A model generated the notes under the pieces. It searched no databases. It was not told the origin of the DNA and saw only the letters and a program-made list of their open reading frames with translations. Positions 44,069 through 64,000 of a DNA stretch of 64,000 bases are shown here, one piece after another (the first letter of the stretch is position 1; the number at the start of each line of letters is the position of its first letter). The DNA comes from Solea solea (lineage: Eukaryota > Chordata > Actinopteri > Pleuronectiformes > Soleidae): contig NC_081137.1 in assembly GCF_958295425.1 (NCBI RefSeq), forward strand, positions 6,590,238 to 6,654,237, written 5' to 3'. The position numbers and the translations under genes were made by a program.

Positions 44069-44308
44069 TTTTAATTCCTTAAAAACTGGTGGTCTGCGGT
44101 CTTTCACAGCCTTGACTCTCAAACTCTGGAATGAGTTGCCATTTAATATTGGACAGGGCCCTTCACTTTCTGTTTTTAAAGCTCGCTTTTTTTTAACTTA
44201 TTTATTTACTTTTTTTACTATCTTTACTTGTGTTTTATGTTATTTTAATGTTACTGTGCAGCACTTTGGCCAACTGTGTTTTTAAATGTGCTCTATAAAT
44301 AAGGAGGT
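44069..44308 (+). mobile_element. LINE 3' tail (L2/CR1-like)
   Basis: Translates to 'SFTALTLKLWNELPFNIGQG...SVFKARF', the C-terminal 'A..LWN.LP..I......FK..L' motif of such LINEs, and is followed by a 3' UTR with 'gcactttggccaactgtg' and 'gtgctctataaata'. Confidence 0.65.
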
Positions 44309-44317
44309 TGCATTGGT

Positions 44318-44545
44318 TATTCTCCGGGTACTCCAGCTTCCTTCCACAGTCCAAAAACAGATTGGGAGTACTGAACACACTAAATTGAGTGTGAGGCTGT
44401 TTGTCTCTGTAAGTTGGCTCTGTAGTGGACTATGGATCTGTCCAGGGTGTACCCTGCCTTCACCCTATGTCAACTGGGATTGGCTCCAGCCCGCCGCGAC
44501 CTTATGTGGAAGATAAAGTGGTAGAAATGGATGGACAAAAGAGAG
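44318..44545 (+). mobile_element. SINE body and tail
   Basis: 'ttctccgggtactccagctt', 'ccacagtccaaaaacag', 'ctgtccagggtgtaccctgc', 'gggattggctccagcccgcc' and 'gataaagtggtagaaatgga': the body of a common fish SINE, related to 21.38-21.64 kb. Confidence 0.65.
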
Positions 44546-45227
44546 AACACAGTCTTGAGTTCTGTATTCCATTGACTTTTGACAAACTAGTTTCTGTTTG
44601 TGTTTAGAGTTTTGTGAAATTGAGCCACACTTTCTAGAATAACTGTAATTTGCCATGACTGATAAACGTGTCATCGTCACCTGAGTTTGCACTGCTGACA
44701 ATTCTCTTATAGTTTCTGTGTGTATGAGGAAGAAAGAGTGGACATTTTTTTCTCTCCCAACAAATGCTCGGAAAGTTACTTTCTTGAGAAGAAATGACTG
44801 TGATTTGAACAGCAGCAACAATGTCTGCGGTCAGGAAATCAAATGAATCAGCCTTTAGCTTGTCTTTAAGGCAACTTTAATAATGTAAAGTGTAATGTAA
44901 TAGAACAAACGTTGTGCAGTTGTGCACTGAGCTAAATTAAGATCATGATTCATGTGCGGGTTTAGTAATATGCTATTTAGTAAAAGCTGTTTAAATAATG
45001 TGATGTTTGTACAACACTGAACAGAGCATGAGACAGAGTTTCGATGAGGTAACTGCTTAAATACTCGGTCTTATTAATCAATATGATGGTAAGGTAGATG
45101 CCAACGATCTCTGTCACTCTGTCTTGCTCAACTTAAAAGATATGTTCTTAGTCAAACACGCACCATTGTCTGTCAGTTGGTCTCTCTCTGTAGGTTTAAA
45201 TTGATTATTTCTACATGTTCCTCTAAA

Positions 45228-45300
45228 GATATTCCCAGTGACATTCAACTCAGGAATGATGAGGGAAACTGAGGTTGAGAAGCACAAGTCTTCAAAAAAT
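45228..45300. repeat. Solo copy of the hairpin MITE centre
   Basis: About 68 bases ('cccagtgacattcaactcag' through 'cttcaaaaaata') are identical to 43513-43580 in the hairpin MITE, 1.7 kb away. Confidence 0.85.
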
Positions 45301-46014
45301 ATAATTGTGGAAAAGGAGAGTGTTTGCTGCAGCTAATGGGTGATTTTTTTCATTTGCCTTGGAGTGAATTGTAAACGTTCACGCTGTTAACTTTAACTTT
45401 TGATCCCCTGCCTGAACTGGGCAAAACCCCTTTTGTTTGGTTCATGACAGATGACAGGAATGTGATGATGGATGACTGTTTAAAGATACAGTTGTGTTGA
45501 CACTTTGTTCTGTCGTTGCTGCTGCTGGCCCAAGTTCCACCGACAGTTATCAGATCACCTGTCATTGAACAGACAGGTCTTCCCTCGGAGAAAGTTAATG
45601 TTTAGATCTCAAATGTATTGTGATTTTCTTTTATTAATTTATTACTTTTATATGGGTTTAATTATGATGTTGAGGAAGATAACCATCCGAATCAGGTCAT
45701 TGTATAGTGTTAAGTTGTATTTGTTTATCCTGACTAAACTTGAGTTAATTAAACAGCTCAAAGATTCATCGTTTGGCAGAAACTTTAAAGTGGAAAACAT
45801 ATGGAATATTCACTTTTAATGCACAATTGTGCTTCACATTAATTAACTGTTAACATAATAAAGCTACATCTATAGTATACTACTGTTGTTTATGTCTAAT
45901 AAAGCATCAAAAAGTGGAGCCTCTCATATGTTTCATTTAGTATATTTAAAAACATGTGTTGTCTGATTTGTCTTGGTTTTGCTTATAGCATTAGAGAACC
46001 CGAGTGGACAGGCC

Positions 46015-46150
46015 ATAGCCTATAGTGGAAAAGGTAATTGGCTTGTAACCAGAAGGTTAGGGCAAGCTGCTAAGCCCCAACTGCTCCCCAGTGATTGGGT
46101 CAATTGTAAACTCTAAATTGACCCCGACCATGGGGGCCGCATTCAGTGTG
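46015..46150 (+). mobile_element. tRNA-derived SINE fragment
   Basis: 'ggcttgtaaccagaaggtta' is followed by 'ccccaactgctccccagtg' and 'attgaccccgacc'; related to the copy at 14.82 kb. Confidence 0.5.
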
Positions 46151-46984
46151 CCGGTCCCAAGCCCAGAAAAAAGAGAGCTTGAGTGCCATAGAAGAGTTAT
46201 AAACAGGTTTTTTATGCCACGGCATGACTTAGCAGGTGAGTAGGAGGACGCACACAACATAAAGCGAGACAAGTTCACTGACAGGTTGAGTCCACTGAAC
46301 CTTTAATAATCACTTAATGAGATGTAATGATTCTATTGAGGTTTGATAAGTTCCAAAGATCACCACTGATTGCTACTGATATTCTGCGTGTTGTTGATTG
46401 TGGGTCCTTTTGCACTGCATGAATGTGAGTCCTCATTAATGAGAAAATGTACGTGTCATTTTCTGCAAAATTGGAACATGTGAGCTTAGTCTGATCTGCT
46501 AGGAGAAGTTGTTATACTTGTTATTAGTGTTTGATGTTTCATGTGTCCAAACTAATCTTCCGTTTCCTTTTTTTCCCTCCATTTGTGAAGTAATTCTTCA
46601 CATTTTCTCCTAAAGCCAAAAAGGAAAGGAACCAACACACACACTAGTGCCTTGCAAGGGTTTATTAATTGCTTTTAACTCATCTAATGTCTAGTAATAA
46701 CTTAAAGATTATTTGTTACAATTTGAAATCATCAAACTTTACACATTTAATTGGTTCCCATATCAGATAAACATTTTTTCTATACAAAATAAATGTACCT
46801 AAATAATGACATACAGGAGAATTACAGCAGCAGATGCCTAAAGACATATTTACATTATTATATAATATTTAAACAATATCTTTCAGCATGCTGCCACTTT
46901 TACAGTAATAATCTATATAAATAAATAACAACCATTTATTTACAAATTAATAAATTAACAAATGCATTTGACTATTGAGGTATA

Positions 46985-47107
46985 TACAGTTTATTTATAC
47001 ATATATATATACACATGTGTGTGTGTATATATATATATATATATACACATATGTATATATATATGTATATAAACACTATTGAGGTATATACAGTTTATAT
47101 ATATATA

Positions 47108-47145
<38 letters not shown>

Positions 47146-47162
47146 AATATATATATATGATA
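46985..47162. repeat. TA-rich microsatellite tract
   Basis: About 180 bases of (TA)n/(CATA)n with a repeated 'ctattgaggtatatacagtt' unit at 46972 and 47069. Confidence 0.9.
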
Positions 47163-47621
47163 CACGTCTTACTAAATTGGTCCAGTCATGATTAAGTGAT
47201 CATGCCGATGGATCACGCCTGTGCTAAAGGTTAGGCTAATTTATCAAATGTACACACACACACAGATTTGCACAGCTATTCTAAGGACACGACATTGACA
47301 TCCATTCATTTAGACAGTCTAAGCAAAACTTTATCCCTAACCTTAACCATAACCAGTTTTCTTAATCTTAACTTTAACCAAAGCCTCAGAAATGAGGGTC
47401 TGCTCCATTGAGACCAGGCTTTGGTTCCCATGACAACAACTGATCCAGGAAAAGGCAGTGTTTCTACCAGAAAAGGTCCTGGAGAGGTAACAAATGCAAG
47501 TTCCCAACTCATGAGATTATATTTCTTTTGTTGTAAGTGGCACCAAATGAGCATATATTACATTTATTGAGTTTCAATTTAGATCCCTTTCTCTGCTCTG
47601 TTGATATCTGTTACTCTTAAC

Positions 47622-51200
<3,579 letters not shown>

Positions 51201-51201
51201 G

Positions 51202-52520
51202 GCTGCATCAAGAAAAAGAAAAGTTAATGAGAGTGCTAAAAAAAGGCTAGATGGATTTCACTTAAAGCCACTATTGTAATTTTGGGTCTTATCATATCAT
51301 TACTATTCTAAATTACTCTTTTTCTATCTTATTTAAAAAAAAGTATATTTTATTTATATTTAGCTGCTGACCTGTATCATCTATATTGCATATTATTATA
51401 ATGTTATTATGTATTTATTGACATTGACTTTCTATCTGTTTACGTATGGGCTCAGTGCTGCTCTATATTTGGTGAAGCACCAATATTGACAATGGAGAGA
51501 GAATTATGTTGTGCTATGTTGCACCCTGCTGTTCAAAAGTCAAAAGTCACTTTTAAATAAAACTCACGATAGCTCAAGGACACATAGACGAGCAGAGCCA
51601 TAAATATGTATTTATTTTATGTCTGAGGGTACAGACAAGACATAAAATTAGTCTTGGCTGCTCTTGCATGTGCACACGCTCACATAAGGGAAGGAATTTA
51701 AGGAGCAGCACAAACAGGAGGCAGAGTACAGCTCACACTGTACGGCCCCAAATTATTTTCACTTCCTTAACCTGGTTTCCTTCTGCAGATTATGTCCCTG
51801 ATGGCAGTTTAAAAAGTGAAGTTTAAAAAAAGTAGAAACTATTTGTCAACACCCAAGATAGTGTGTCAAGTCTCTTTTGGTGTATCTTACATTTGGTCTG
51901 TCTCAACCTTGTATATGTACTGAGGGCTGAAAGTGACACTGTTTGAAGGCGCTTTCCTGAGTCTGCATAATCCAATTAACACTGACTCTTGACACCAGAC
52001 CTTTACATAGCCTATATGCATGTGTGACCTAGTTGTTAGTAAACCTTTTTAAACCTGTTAACTTAAATAACATTGATCATGTCATGTATAAAAACGTATT
52101 CCTCGGCCTTCTTAGACCATACAATATTCGGGACAAATAGCCTTTATCTAATATGATCAAAAGAGAAAATTAGGCAAAACTGAGATTAGTTTTGAAGTTA
52201 GTTAATTAATTAGTTTAACCCATCTTTGTGTAAAACCCGAGCAGATCTTGATTGAAGGAATGTATGACATTGAAAAAAATCAAGAACAACAATAATATTG
52301 GCAATCTATATAGCACTATATTCTATTGAAAAAGACTAGTCTGACAACGACAAAACACTCACCCTACTTTCTCGCTGTTGCAGGGAGTCGAATGAAGACT
52401 TAAATGAAATCAATCAATTCCAGCATGCATTAGCTTCTGTCTCCTCTCCTTTGCCCCCCTTTTCTGCCTTTAGCCAGAACAAAACGAAATCATCTCTGTC
52501 GTCTCAGGACCGGGAAAAGA
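51202..52520 (-). promoter_or_regulatory. grk1: grk1 5' UTR intron and probable non-coding first exon
   Basis: The acceptor 'tttttcttgatgcag' lies directly before ccATG (exon from 51202). The best upstream donor is GTAGG/GTGAGTG at 52363/52362, giving an intron of about 1.16 kb and a first exon somewhere in 52363-52500. The promoter would lie just above that. No TATA box called. Confidence 0.45.
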
Positions 52521-55296
52521 CGTGTTGAAAAGGTTGGGGCAGTGAGTGGGTTTTACTCTGCATCAGAAATCCTACTCAGTGGTTCATTAGCTGGTGAGGA
52601 TTTGGCAGAAGGTATTAGTGTAACTAATAGTAGCAGCAGTGATTACTGATGAGGAGTCCTGTTCAAATTTAATAATAAGCAAACTAGTTCATGCCTGGTT
52701 TCACAATTTGCACATTTCAGGACAAAAATGTTGAACTTGACTCTTTAATTAATACTTTTCCCCATTAAGTTGATATGTTTCGAGCCGAAATAACACAGCC
52801 AAGTACAATAACCTAGATTTTTGACTGGCGCACAGTTTGTCTGACAGTATGGCTGCACATCAAAAGTGGATTATCTCCTTCTTGTCCAAGTGCACAACAC
52901 TGCAGCACAAGGATGAACACGATCTTTGAACTATTATAATAAGCTTATCTGCAAGAGAAAATAGATTACATTACACTAAGAAGGAATGCTGCATGTGAAC
53001 CCACAATTTGAATAAGAAAATTATTATCATTTTTAAATGACTGAGCAAATGAGAAAAAAATCTGCAGGAAGGTGAGAGGATTTAGTGTGAGCTTGAGGAA
53101 AGCGAGAAGAAGGATTTAGATCATGCAGCTCAGCTGGATGGAAACGGTGTCAAACAGCATGGAGACTACATCAGAGCAACATGAAATAAATGTTGTCATT
53201 TGAGGTCGTGAACAAGTCACTGGTGGAATAAACATTCACTTTCAGAATAAGTGGGGGGAAAAAAACGACATGCACAGAAGCACGTGCAGGCTGTTTGTCA
53301 CACTGTGGTTTGCAGACTAAGACATACTGAGCAGGAAGTCATCAGCAGTATTTTGCATTTCCTTTGGCTCAGTTAATGGTTTCAGTTTGATGTACTCTTA
53401 ATTTTGGCTTCAAATTAAATTAGAACATTAAAAACCCCAAAGTTTGTTTTTCTTCCAGACATTTTACATTACAAATTAATGGTAGTGGAGGTGACATTAT
53501 TTGCAGTTATCTTCACTGATCATGTTGTCGCGTAAAATTAAAAAGAAAAGCAAGAAACGGATGCTAAAGTGTGGTTATTTGGCAAATTTGGATCTTTGCA
53601 CATTTAAATCTTGAGAGATATTGCCCAAAGAAATATAAAATACTGCAAAAATGTCAAAGTTTTTGGAAGTTACAGAAGGAAATATTGTCATGACTGAGGA
53701 ATCTGCTGAAAAAGGTTACACGTCACAAACTAATCGACTGAGTTTCAATTAAATTTTAAATTTTTTATGTTGCTGTGGTGCCACCATCAGAAACTATCAT
53801 GTAAAGTAACAGATGTTTGTGCAGACTGAATTTGCCAGGAAAATATACAGATCAAGATGACTGTGATTATTTGTTTATTTAAAACTGTATCTTGAGCCAG
53901 AACATTGAATGTAGTAATTTTTTCAGCCATGTATAACCCCATTTCCTGTCGGGTTAGGTGCGTCAGGGTGCGGTTCTTCACAATACCCTGAGCATAAATC
54001 CTACTTAAAGACGAGAGAGGTGACGCAGATTTTACTTTGTAGTCTAATCCAGCTCAGTGACGAAGTCTAAACCCACCCACCCAGACAGCGAGATTAGCCC
54101 TCAGCTCAAAGACACTGATACTGGCAGATCTAACCACTGTCCTATCACCAGACAAGTCAAAGGTGAGATAGCATTATGACACATGAAGGGCCTGCAAAGA
54201 CCTGGACGTCAAACATACAAACATTGACTTCACACTCACTGGACTGCAACAACTGAATCATCCTCATGTGGCTTCACTAAATAATGACTTGATGTTTTAC
54301 AATGTGGTTTTAAGCCAAGTAGATATTTAATAAAAATCCCTCTACAAATGCGAACACTCTGGCGTTGTCAGGTTGTTGAGCTGCTGCTGATCCTCAAGCA
54401 GCTGAGCTGTGACTGCTCTTCACATGATTAAACAGAGATGTGGTTAAAAACAGCACAGGAAGTGCTCCCGACCTCAGACAATAATCTCTAATTTAGAGCA
54501 ATGGTGCAGCCCTATGGAACCAGTATTTACCCGAGCTCACTTCAACAAGGAGCATTTCATGTAAATACTGAGGAATAAAGAAATATAAGCTCATGTTCAG
54601 TTCAAGTGTTAGTTTTTAAGTGATAGTTCAGGGTTGTTGTTTTTTGTGCGATTGTATGAGATCCTGATCGCACCGACTGTTCTGTGTGTGCCACTATAGA
54701 CGAGAACCACCCAGAGACAACAAAAGGAAAAACTGAGAATTGATTTTAGCCACGTAACAAAAGGTTCATCTAATATAATCTACACCCACTTAAGTTAACA
54801 ATGTCTTAATAATTTTCTGCTGCACCTCCACACGAAGAAAAAATTAATTTTACACCACAGTTAATATCGTTAATACATTATTAATCCACTGCCGTCTCTG
54901 TCATTGAGTTAAAATGTGTAATTCTGTGGCTGTGTTCTGAATCACCTAATTCACCAGAACTCACCACACGAGGGAGCAGTAGACCTGCAGCACCTGTGTC
55001 AAGATAAGAACTTTAATTTCCTCAGTAGACTTTGGTGTGGCAGAGTGAGCAGTTACAGCCAAAAACAGCTGTCTAATAGTGAGATAAAGTGATATTCAGA
55101 GTTTACTGTGTGTCAGTCTTGTGCACTCTGTTCTTTTTTGTAGAAAGCCTATTACTTTTTTTAAAAGCCAGCCCATCACACATTATATGTATTACAGATT
55201 ACAGTTTAACTACTGTTAATAAGTTATTGTAGTTTAGGTATTGGTGTGAAGTGACACACATTGTTAGGAATGTGGCTGCTGTAGCCCAGTTTGTTA

Positions 55297-55790
55297 TTGT
55301 TGTTTTTTTTTAAATATAAACTTTATTGATAAAGAAAAGTAAACACAAGAGCAGATCTCTACCTTGTATATCACAGCTACCGTTACAGTAATGAATGACT
55401 GGAAAAAAAATTCAAAATAAAAAACAACAAAGGCATACAAAAAGATAAAGACAAAACATAGGTGATGTGAACAGAAATAATAAAAAAAAATGTGGACATA
55501 AAAGAGATTTACAGTTTATTCCCCTCTTCTTTGAGTTGATAAACTTTTTATTTATATTTTTTAAAACTCGTGTAGAGAGGCAGTGAAGTAAGGAGAAACC
55601 TTTGTCACCATAAATGTACCACACAAGATCAACTTGAAATTCTTTTCATTATACTTAAAATGTGTTATTACATTTTTTTCTTGATCTGTCAGATGAGACC
55701 AAACATAATTTAAATATGCACAATAGAAGAATAAATGTGTAAGAGATTCTGGTTCCAAGTTACAAACATCTATATCTACATTTGTTTTCC
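55297..55790 (-). mobile_element. LINE (L1/Tx1-like) 3' end
   Basis: On the minus strand: 'EPESLTHLFFYCAYLNYVW' (cysteine box region) and 'KLILCGTFMV', then a non-coding tail ending in an A run ('aataaagtttatatttaaaa'). Same general type as the split LINE at 22.6/31.0 kb. Confidence 0.65.
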
Positions 55791-56045
55791 ATGGCTAGGA
55801 ATTTAGAGAAGGGTACATTAGTCAAGTACTGTATATACAGTGTTGTAATGTAATAAAGTACAAATACTTTGTTACTGTACTGTGCAACATTCATGTATTT
55901 GTACATTACTTTGTTATTTTTATTTCTAGCAACTTTTACTTTTGCTGCACTACAGTTCCTAGATAAATTGTGTATTATTTATACTACATTTCCTCTAACT
56001 ATCTTTTTACTCGTTACTACCAAATAAAGTCAGACGAAGACGAGT

Positions 56046-56222
56046 TGGTAATGGTCTGTATTTATATAGAGCTTCTCTAGTCTTGATGATGATGAGCTGC
56101 TTTACACTAGCTTCATCATCCAGCTTCATCCATCTTTCATACCCAGCAGAGCCAGGAATTGAACCCACAACCTTCCAAGACAACTCGCCCTACCACTGAG
56201 CTACCATGGCTCAATCCTGACT
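56046..56222 (-). mobile_element. SINE-like repeat with tRNA-like end
   Basis: On the minus strand it begins 'ccatggtagctcagtggtag' and has 'ggttgtgggttcaattcctg' (B-box-like), then a body ending in 'tatataaatacag'. Confidence 0.55.
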
Positions 56223-57407
56223 TCTCACTTTTTTAAGACTTTTACTTACTTATATAAGTATACTTTAAATCAGAAAACTACTATTGATACTTAAGTACAG
56301 TAAATGACATATACTTCAAGATATACTTGTACTTTTACTCAAGTGTCCCTTTTAAGTACTTTAAACAAGATTGAGAATAAAATGTGTAGGATTTTAATGT
56401 GTAATATTTTAATTGTGTTATTTATACAAAATCTGCGTGGTAAAAGTCATACCTTTGCAACAATATCATCAAAACTGTTCCAGAAAGCCTGTTGCACAGC
56501 GGAAGCCCAGTGGAGAAACATGGAGACTCCCTCTTACATACTGTATCTGCTGATGTACAAGCAGAACTGGATGGGCTGCATCAAAATGGCCGCCGGTTCA
56601 CTATCATGTTCACTATCCTCTATCCATTCATCGAGATTTGCCTGACGGTCAGATTTAAAGAACCGCGTTCATTGGGTGAAAATACAAGTGTCACACGTAC
56701 TGCGGGGTGCCAGCCCCGGGATGAGGCGTTTAGGGAACAAGTAAAGTGTCGGCTATGTCAAACACACCTCTTAAAAAAAATAACATCTCAATGTTCTTAC
56801 AGTTACACAGTGTAAAATGTTGTATTTATATGACAGAGTCAGTTACTGCAGCATATTTATTTTTAAGTACTGTCATTTATTACACCCGTTATTATTTTAA
56901 GTTTGTTATTTAAGGGTTTTCTTGCTACATTTAAGGGCAAATTTTCCTGTGTTTCACATGCTGATGGGAGTTTCTTTTATTTGCCTCGTTTCAGAAATAA
57001 ACGGAGACTGCCTGAATTCTTCACAACGCAGACCGCAACATTACACCGGTTATACTTACACATATTTTATCTGACACAAATCAATTGTGATAGATTGTTG
57101 AAAATATATACAGTATATCCATCAATGGCGTGCATATATGATATACTGTATGTATAAATATATATACTGTATGTGTATACATATATACAAATGTATAATA
57201 TTTCTACCGATATCTCTTTTGCATTTTTTGTCCTAATTTGCCCAAAGTCAGCACTGCACACACTGATTCCCTTAGTCAGACACCCTACAGTAGGGACATA
57301 AACAGTGTTGCTCAAAATAACGTACGTACATATACCATTTTTACTATGGATATTTCATATATAAGATAAAAAAAATCAGTGTAGGGACAGACAGTATATG
57401 CAATATG

Positions 57408-58274
57408 TCAGGGGATGGTCTCAAACTCATGGCCTGTGGGCCATTTGTGACCCCTCCAATCATTTTCATGTGGCCCGTTACTTAAAATCAAGTTATAATG
57501 TGTTATTGCTTGTTATTTATTTATTTACATTTAAAGTTTGCACAATATATTTGTTTTTTGTTGTGAACTAGCCTATATATCATTTCCGTATCAAAACAAA
57601 CACTTTATTTTGAAACCTTATATAGAATATATATTGATATCTATATAAGTGCTCCTATTTTCATGATCAATTAATCGAATGTTTGGTCCAGAAAATGTCA
57701 GAAAATGTTTAACAATAATTCCCAAACCTAGAAATGATGATGTTCCCAAATGTGCTGTTTTGTCCTCAAACCAAAATGATTCACTTGTAATGATTTATTT
57801 GTCAAATGGAGCAAAGAAAAAAGAAAACGTTCACATTTAAGAAGCTAGAAAATCAGAAAACGCTATTGATTATAAAAAAAGCATTATTTTGGATCCTACA
57901 TTTACCAAAAAAAGTTTGAGAGTCACTGCATTAAACTATATTATGATTATCCATGATTCCAGTTTACCTCAGTGCAGTATATGAACAAATGAAGTCATCA
58001 GTCAAGTATTTATTGTATCATTACCCCTTTGAAGAAAACAAAGACAATATTTAGGTTCCTAAAAAATCCGTCTCTTTTAGGAGAGCTTAAGATGACTATT
58101 ATTGTGCTGTTTTATTGTGCAACTATATATCATTTAAAACAAACTTTTATTGTGAAATATTATCACGAATATAATTTTTGCCAAAAAAAATTATGATGAT
58201 TTCATGTCACCAACCTGTATGGAAATGTCGATCTTTCCCCTAAAAAAACGTTAGGCTAGTTTGAGACCCCTGAT
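57408..58274. mobile_element. hAT-like non-autonomous element with nested family A copy (copy 8)
   Basis: The left end 'caggggatggtctcaaactc' and right end 'gagtttgagacccctg'-like ('tagtttgagacccctg') are inverted, 866 bases apart. The left part has 'catggcctgtgggccatttg', typical of fish hAT derivatives. A family A fragment is nested at about 57660-57870. No transposase ORF. Confidence 0.6.
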
Positions 58275-58475
58275 GGTTGTCAATGTTTGTATGTGGTACG
58301 GATTGGAGCTCGGGATTACGAGTTTCTGAGGAGCCCGTAAAGTGGTCTCATGTCAACCCACGGTGTGTGTGTGTTGCTATTGTGTCGCGCGTGAACAGTA
58401 GAGAAATGGGAGGAGGAGAAGGTCGCACTAAGTCACAGCTCGGCGTGATCTCCACACCTATCATCCTCGGTCGTG

Positions 58476-63733
<5,258 letters not shown>

Positions 63734-64000
63734 CACCAGGGACACTTAATTAAGCTCAGAGTGTGTATGTTTTAATGAGTTTTACTGTCATCACATCAAA
63801 GTAAAACCAGGTCCCTCTTTTAAAATGGGACAGAAACGGGGAAAAGGGAACATTTAAGATAAGAAAACACATCCGGCATTAGGAAGGAAGAGCTTTTATG
63901 ATGATGAAAATATAATGACAACCTGAACAGACCTCATATATACACTATACTATACCATACAGGTAAATAGGTCAAACACGTACACTCCTGTGTTACATCA
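63734..64000 (+). other. slc25a35: slc25a35 3' UTR / flank
   Basis: AT-rich, no further exon recognised; no clear AATAAA before the window ends. Confidence 0.5.

Larger units (their letters stand above)
41078..47621. other. Repeat-rich intergenic DNA between claudin and grk1
   Basis: No gene recognised in 6.5 kb. It holds several MITE-like elements, LINE tails, SINEs and a long TA-rich microsatellite, listed separately. The right end contains the grk1 3' UTR, with an AATAAA candidate on the minus strand at about 47563. Confidence 0.5.
52521..58475. other. Intergenic DNA between grk1 and slc25a35
   Basis: Mostly unique AT-rich sequence up to 55.25 kb, then LINE, SINE and hAT-like repeats (listed separately). 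A GC-richer patch at 56.55-56.73 kb contains 'aaaatggccgcc' (YY1-like) but no recognisable exon. The last 180 bases before 58476 should be the slc25a35 5' UTR and promoter. Confidence 0.5.

Noticed and set aside
45505..45819. 104-codon plus-strand ORF
   Set aside because: AT-rich, no splice context or family resemblance; most likely chance.
56304..56815. Two overlapping ORFs of 107-113 codons
   Set aside because: Composition is not protein-like, there is no family match, and the frames overlap. A YY1-like motif alone does not make a gene.

Overview
The window is a piece of a ray-finned (teleost) fish nuclear genome. The genes are split into many short exons with GT/AG borders, introns are mostly compact, and the AT-rich non-coding DNA is full of fish-type repeats: short hAT-like MITEs, tRNA-derived SINEs, fragments of L1/Tx1- and L2-like LINEs, and microsatellites. 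All gene calls come from reading exons by eye and comparing the products with remembered vertebrate families. No search was run.

Layout from left to right. (1) foxo1, minus strand, 1798-16312: a complete 652-residue FOXO1-type forkhead factor with a 12.5 kb first intron and an apparently extra 90-base intron inside the part that is one coding exon in mammals. (2) mrps31, minus strand, 18593-22265: mitochondrial ribosomal protein mS31, 7 exons, 441 residues. foxo1 and mrps31 are also neighbours in mammals. (3) The first coding exon of a spermidine/spermine acetyltransferase-like gene (sat2), alone on the minus strand at 22949-23011. (4) taf6, minus strand, 24789-29634: 14 coding exons, 648 residues, with an upstream 5' UTR exon and a TATA-less promoter near 30.95 kb. 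(5) Exons 2-6 of the same sat2 gene, plus strand, 31739-34159. (6) A claudin-15-like gene, minus strand, 35986-38784, with a second, phase-matched first exon 2.1 kb upstream at 40861-41077. (7) grk1, rhodopsin kinase, minus strand, 47622-51200: 7 coding exons, 559 residues. (8) slc25a35, a mitochondrial carrier, plus strand, 58476-63733: 5 coding exons, 298 residues.

The most striking observation is that sat2 is cut in two. Exon 1 (21 residues, phase 0) lies on the minus strand at 23.0 kb, and exons 2-6 lie on the plus strand from 31.7 kb. A LINE is cut in two at the same places: its middle part is on the plus strand at about 31.04-31.57 kb and its 3' part on the minus strand at about 22.92-22.62 kb. 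Flipping the roughly 8.6 kb block between about 22.93 and 31.57 kb, which holds taf6, repairs both at once. It gives a 173-residue sat2 with a first intron of about 200 bases and one continuous LINE. This is either a real inversion that disrupts sat2 (fixed or polymorphic) or an assembly inversion.

Other points of interest are the claudin with two alternative first exons that differ in charge in the pore-forming loop (compare claudin-10), a MITE whose end coincides with the claudin stop codon, the extra foxo1 intron, and several nested repeats that give relative insertion ages. The genes do not form one pathway; they share a locus by synteny.
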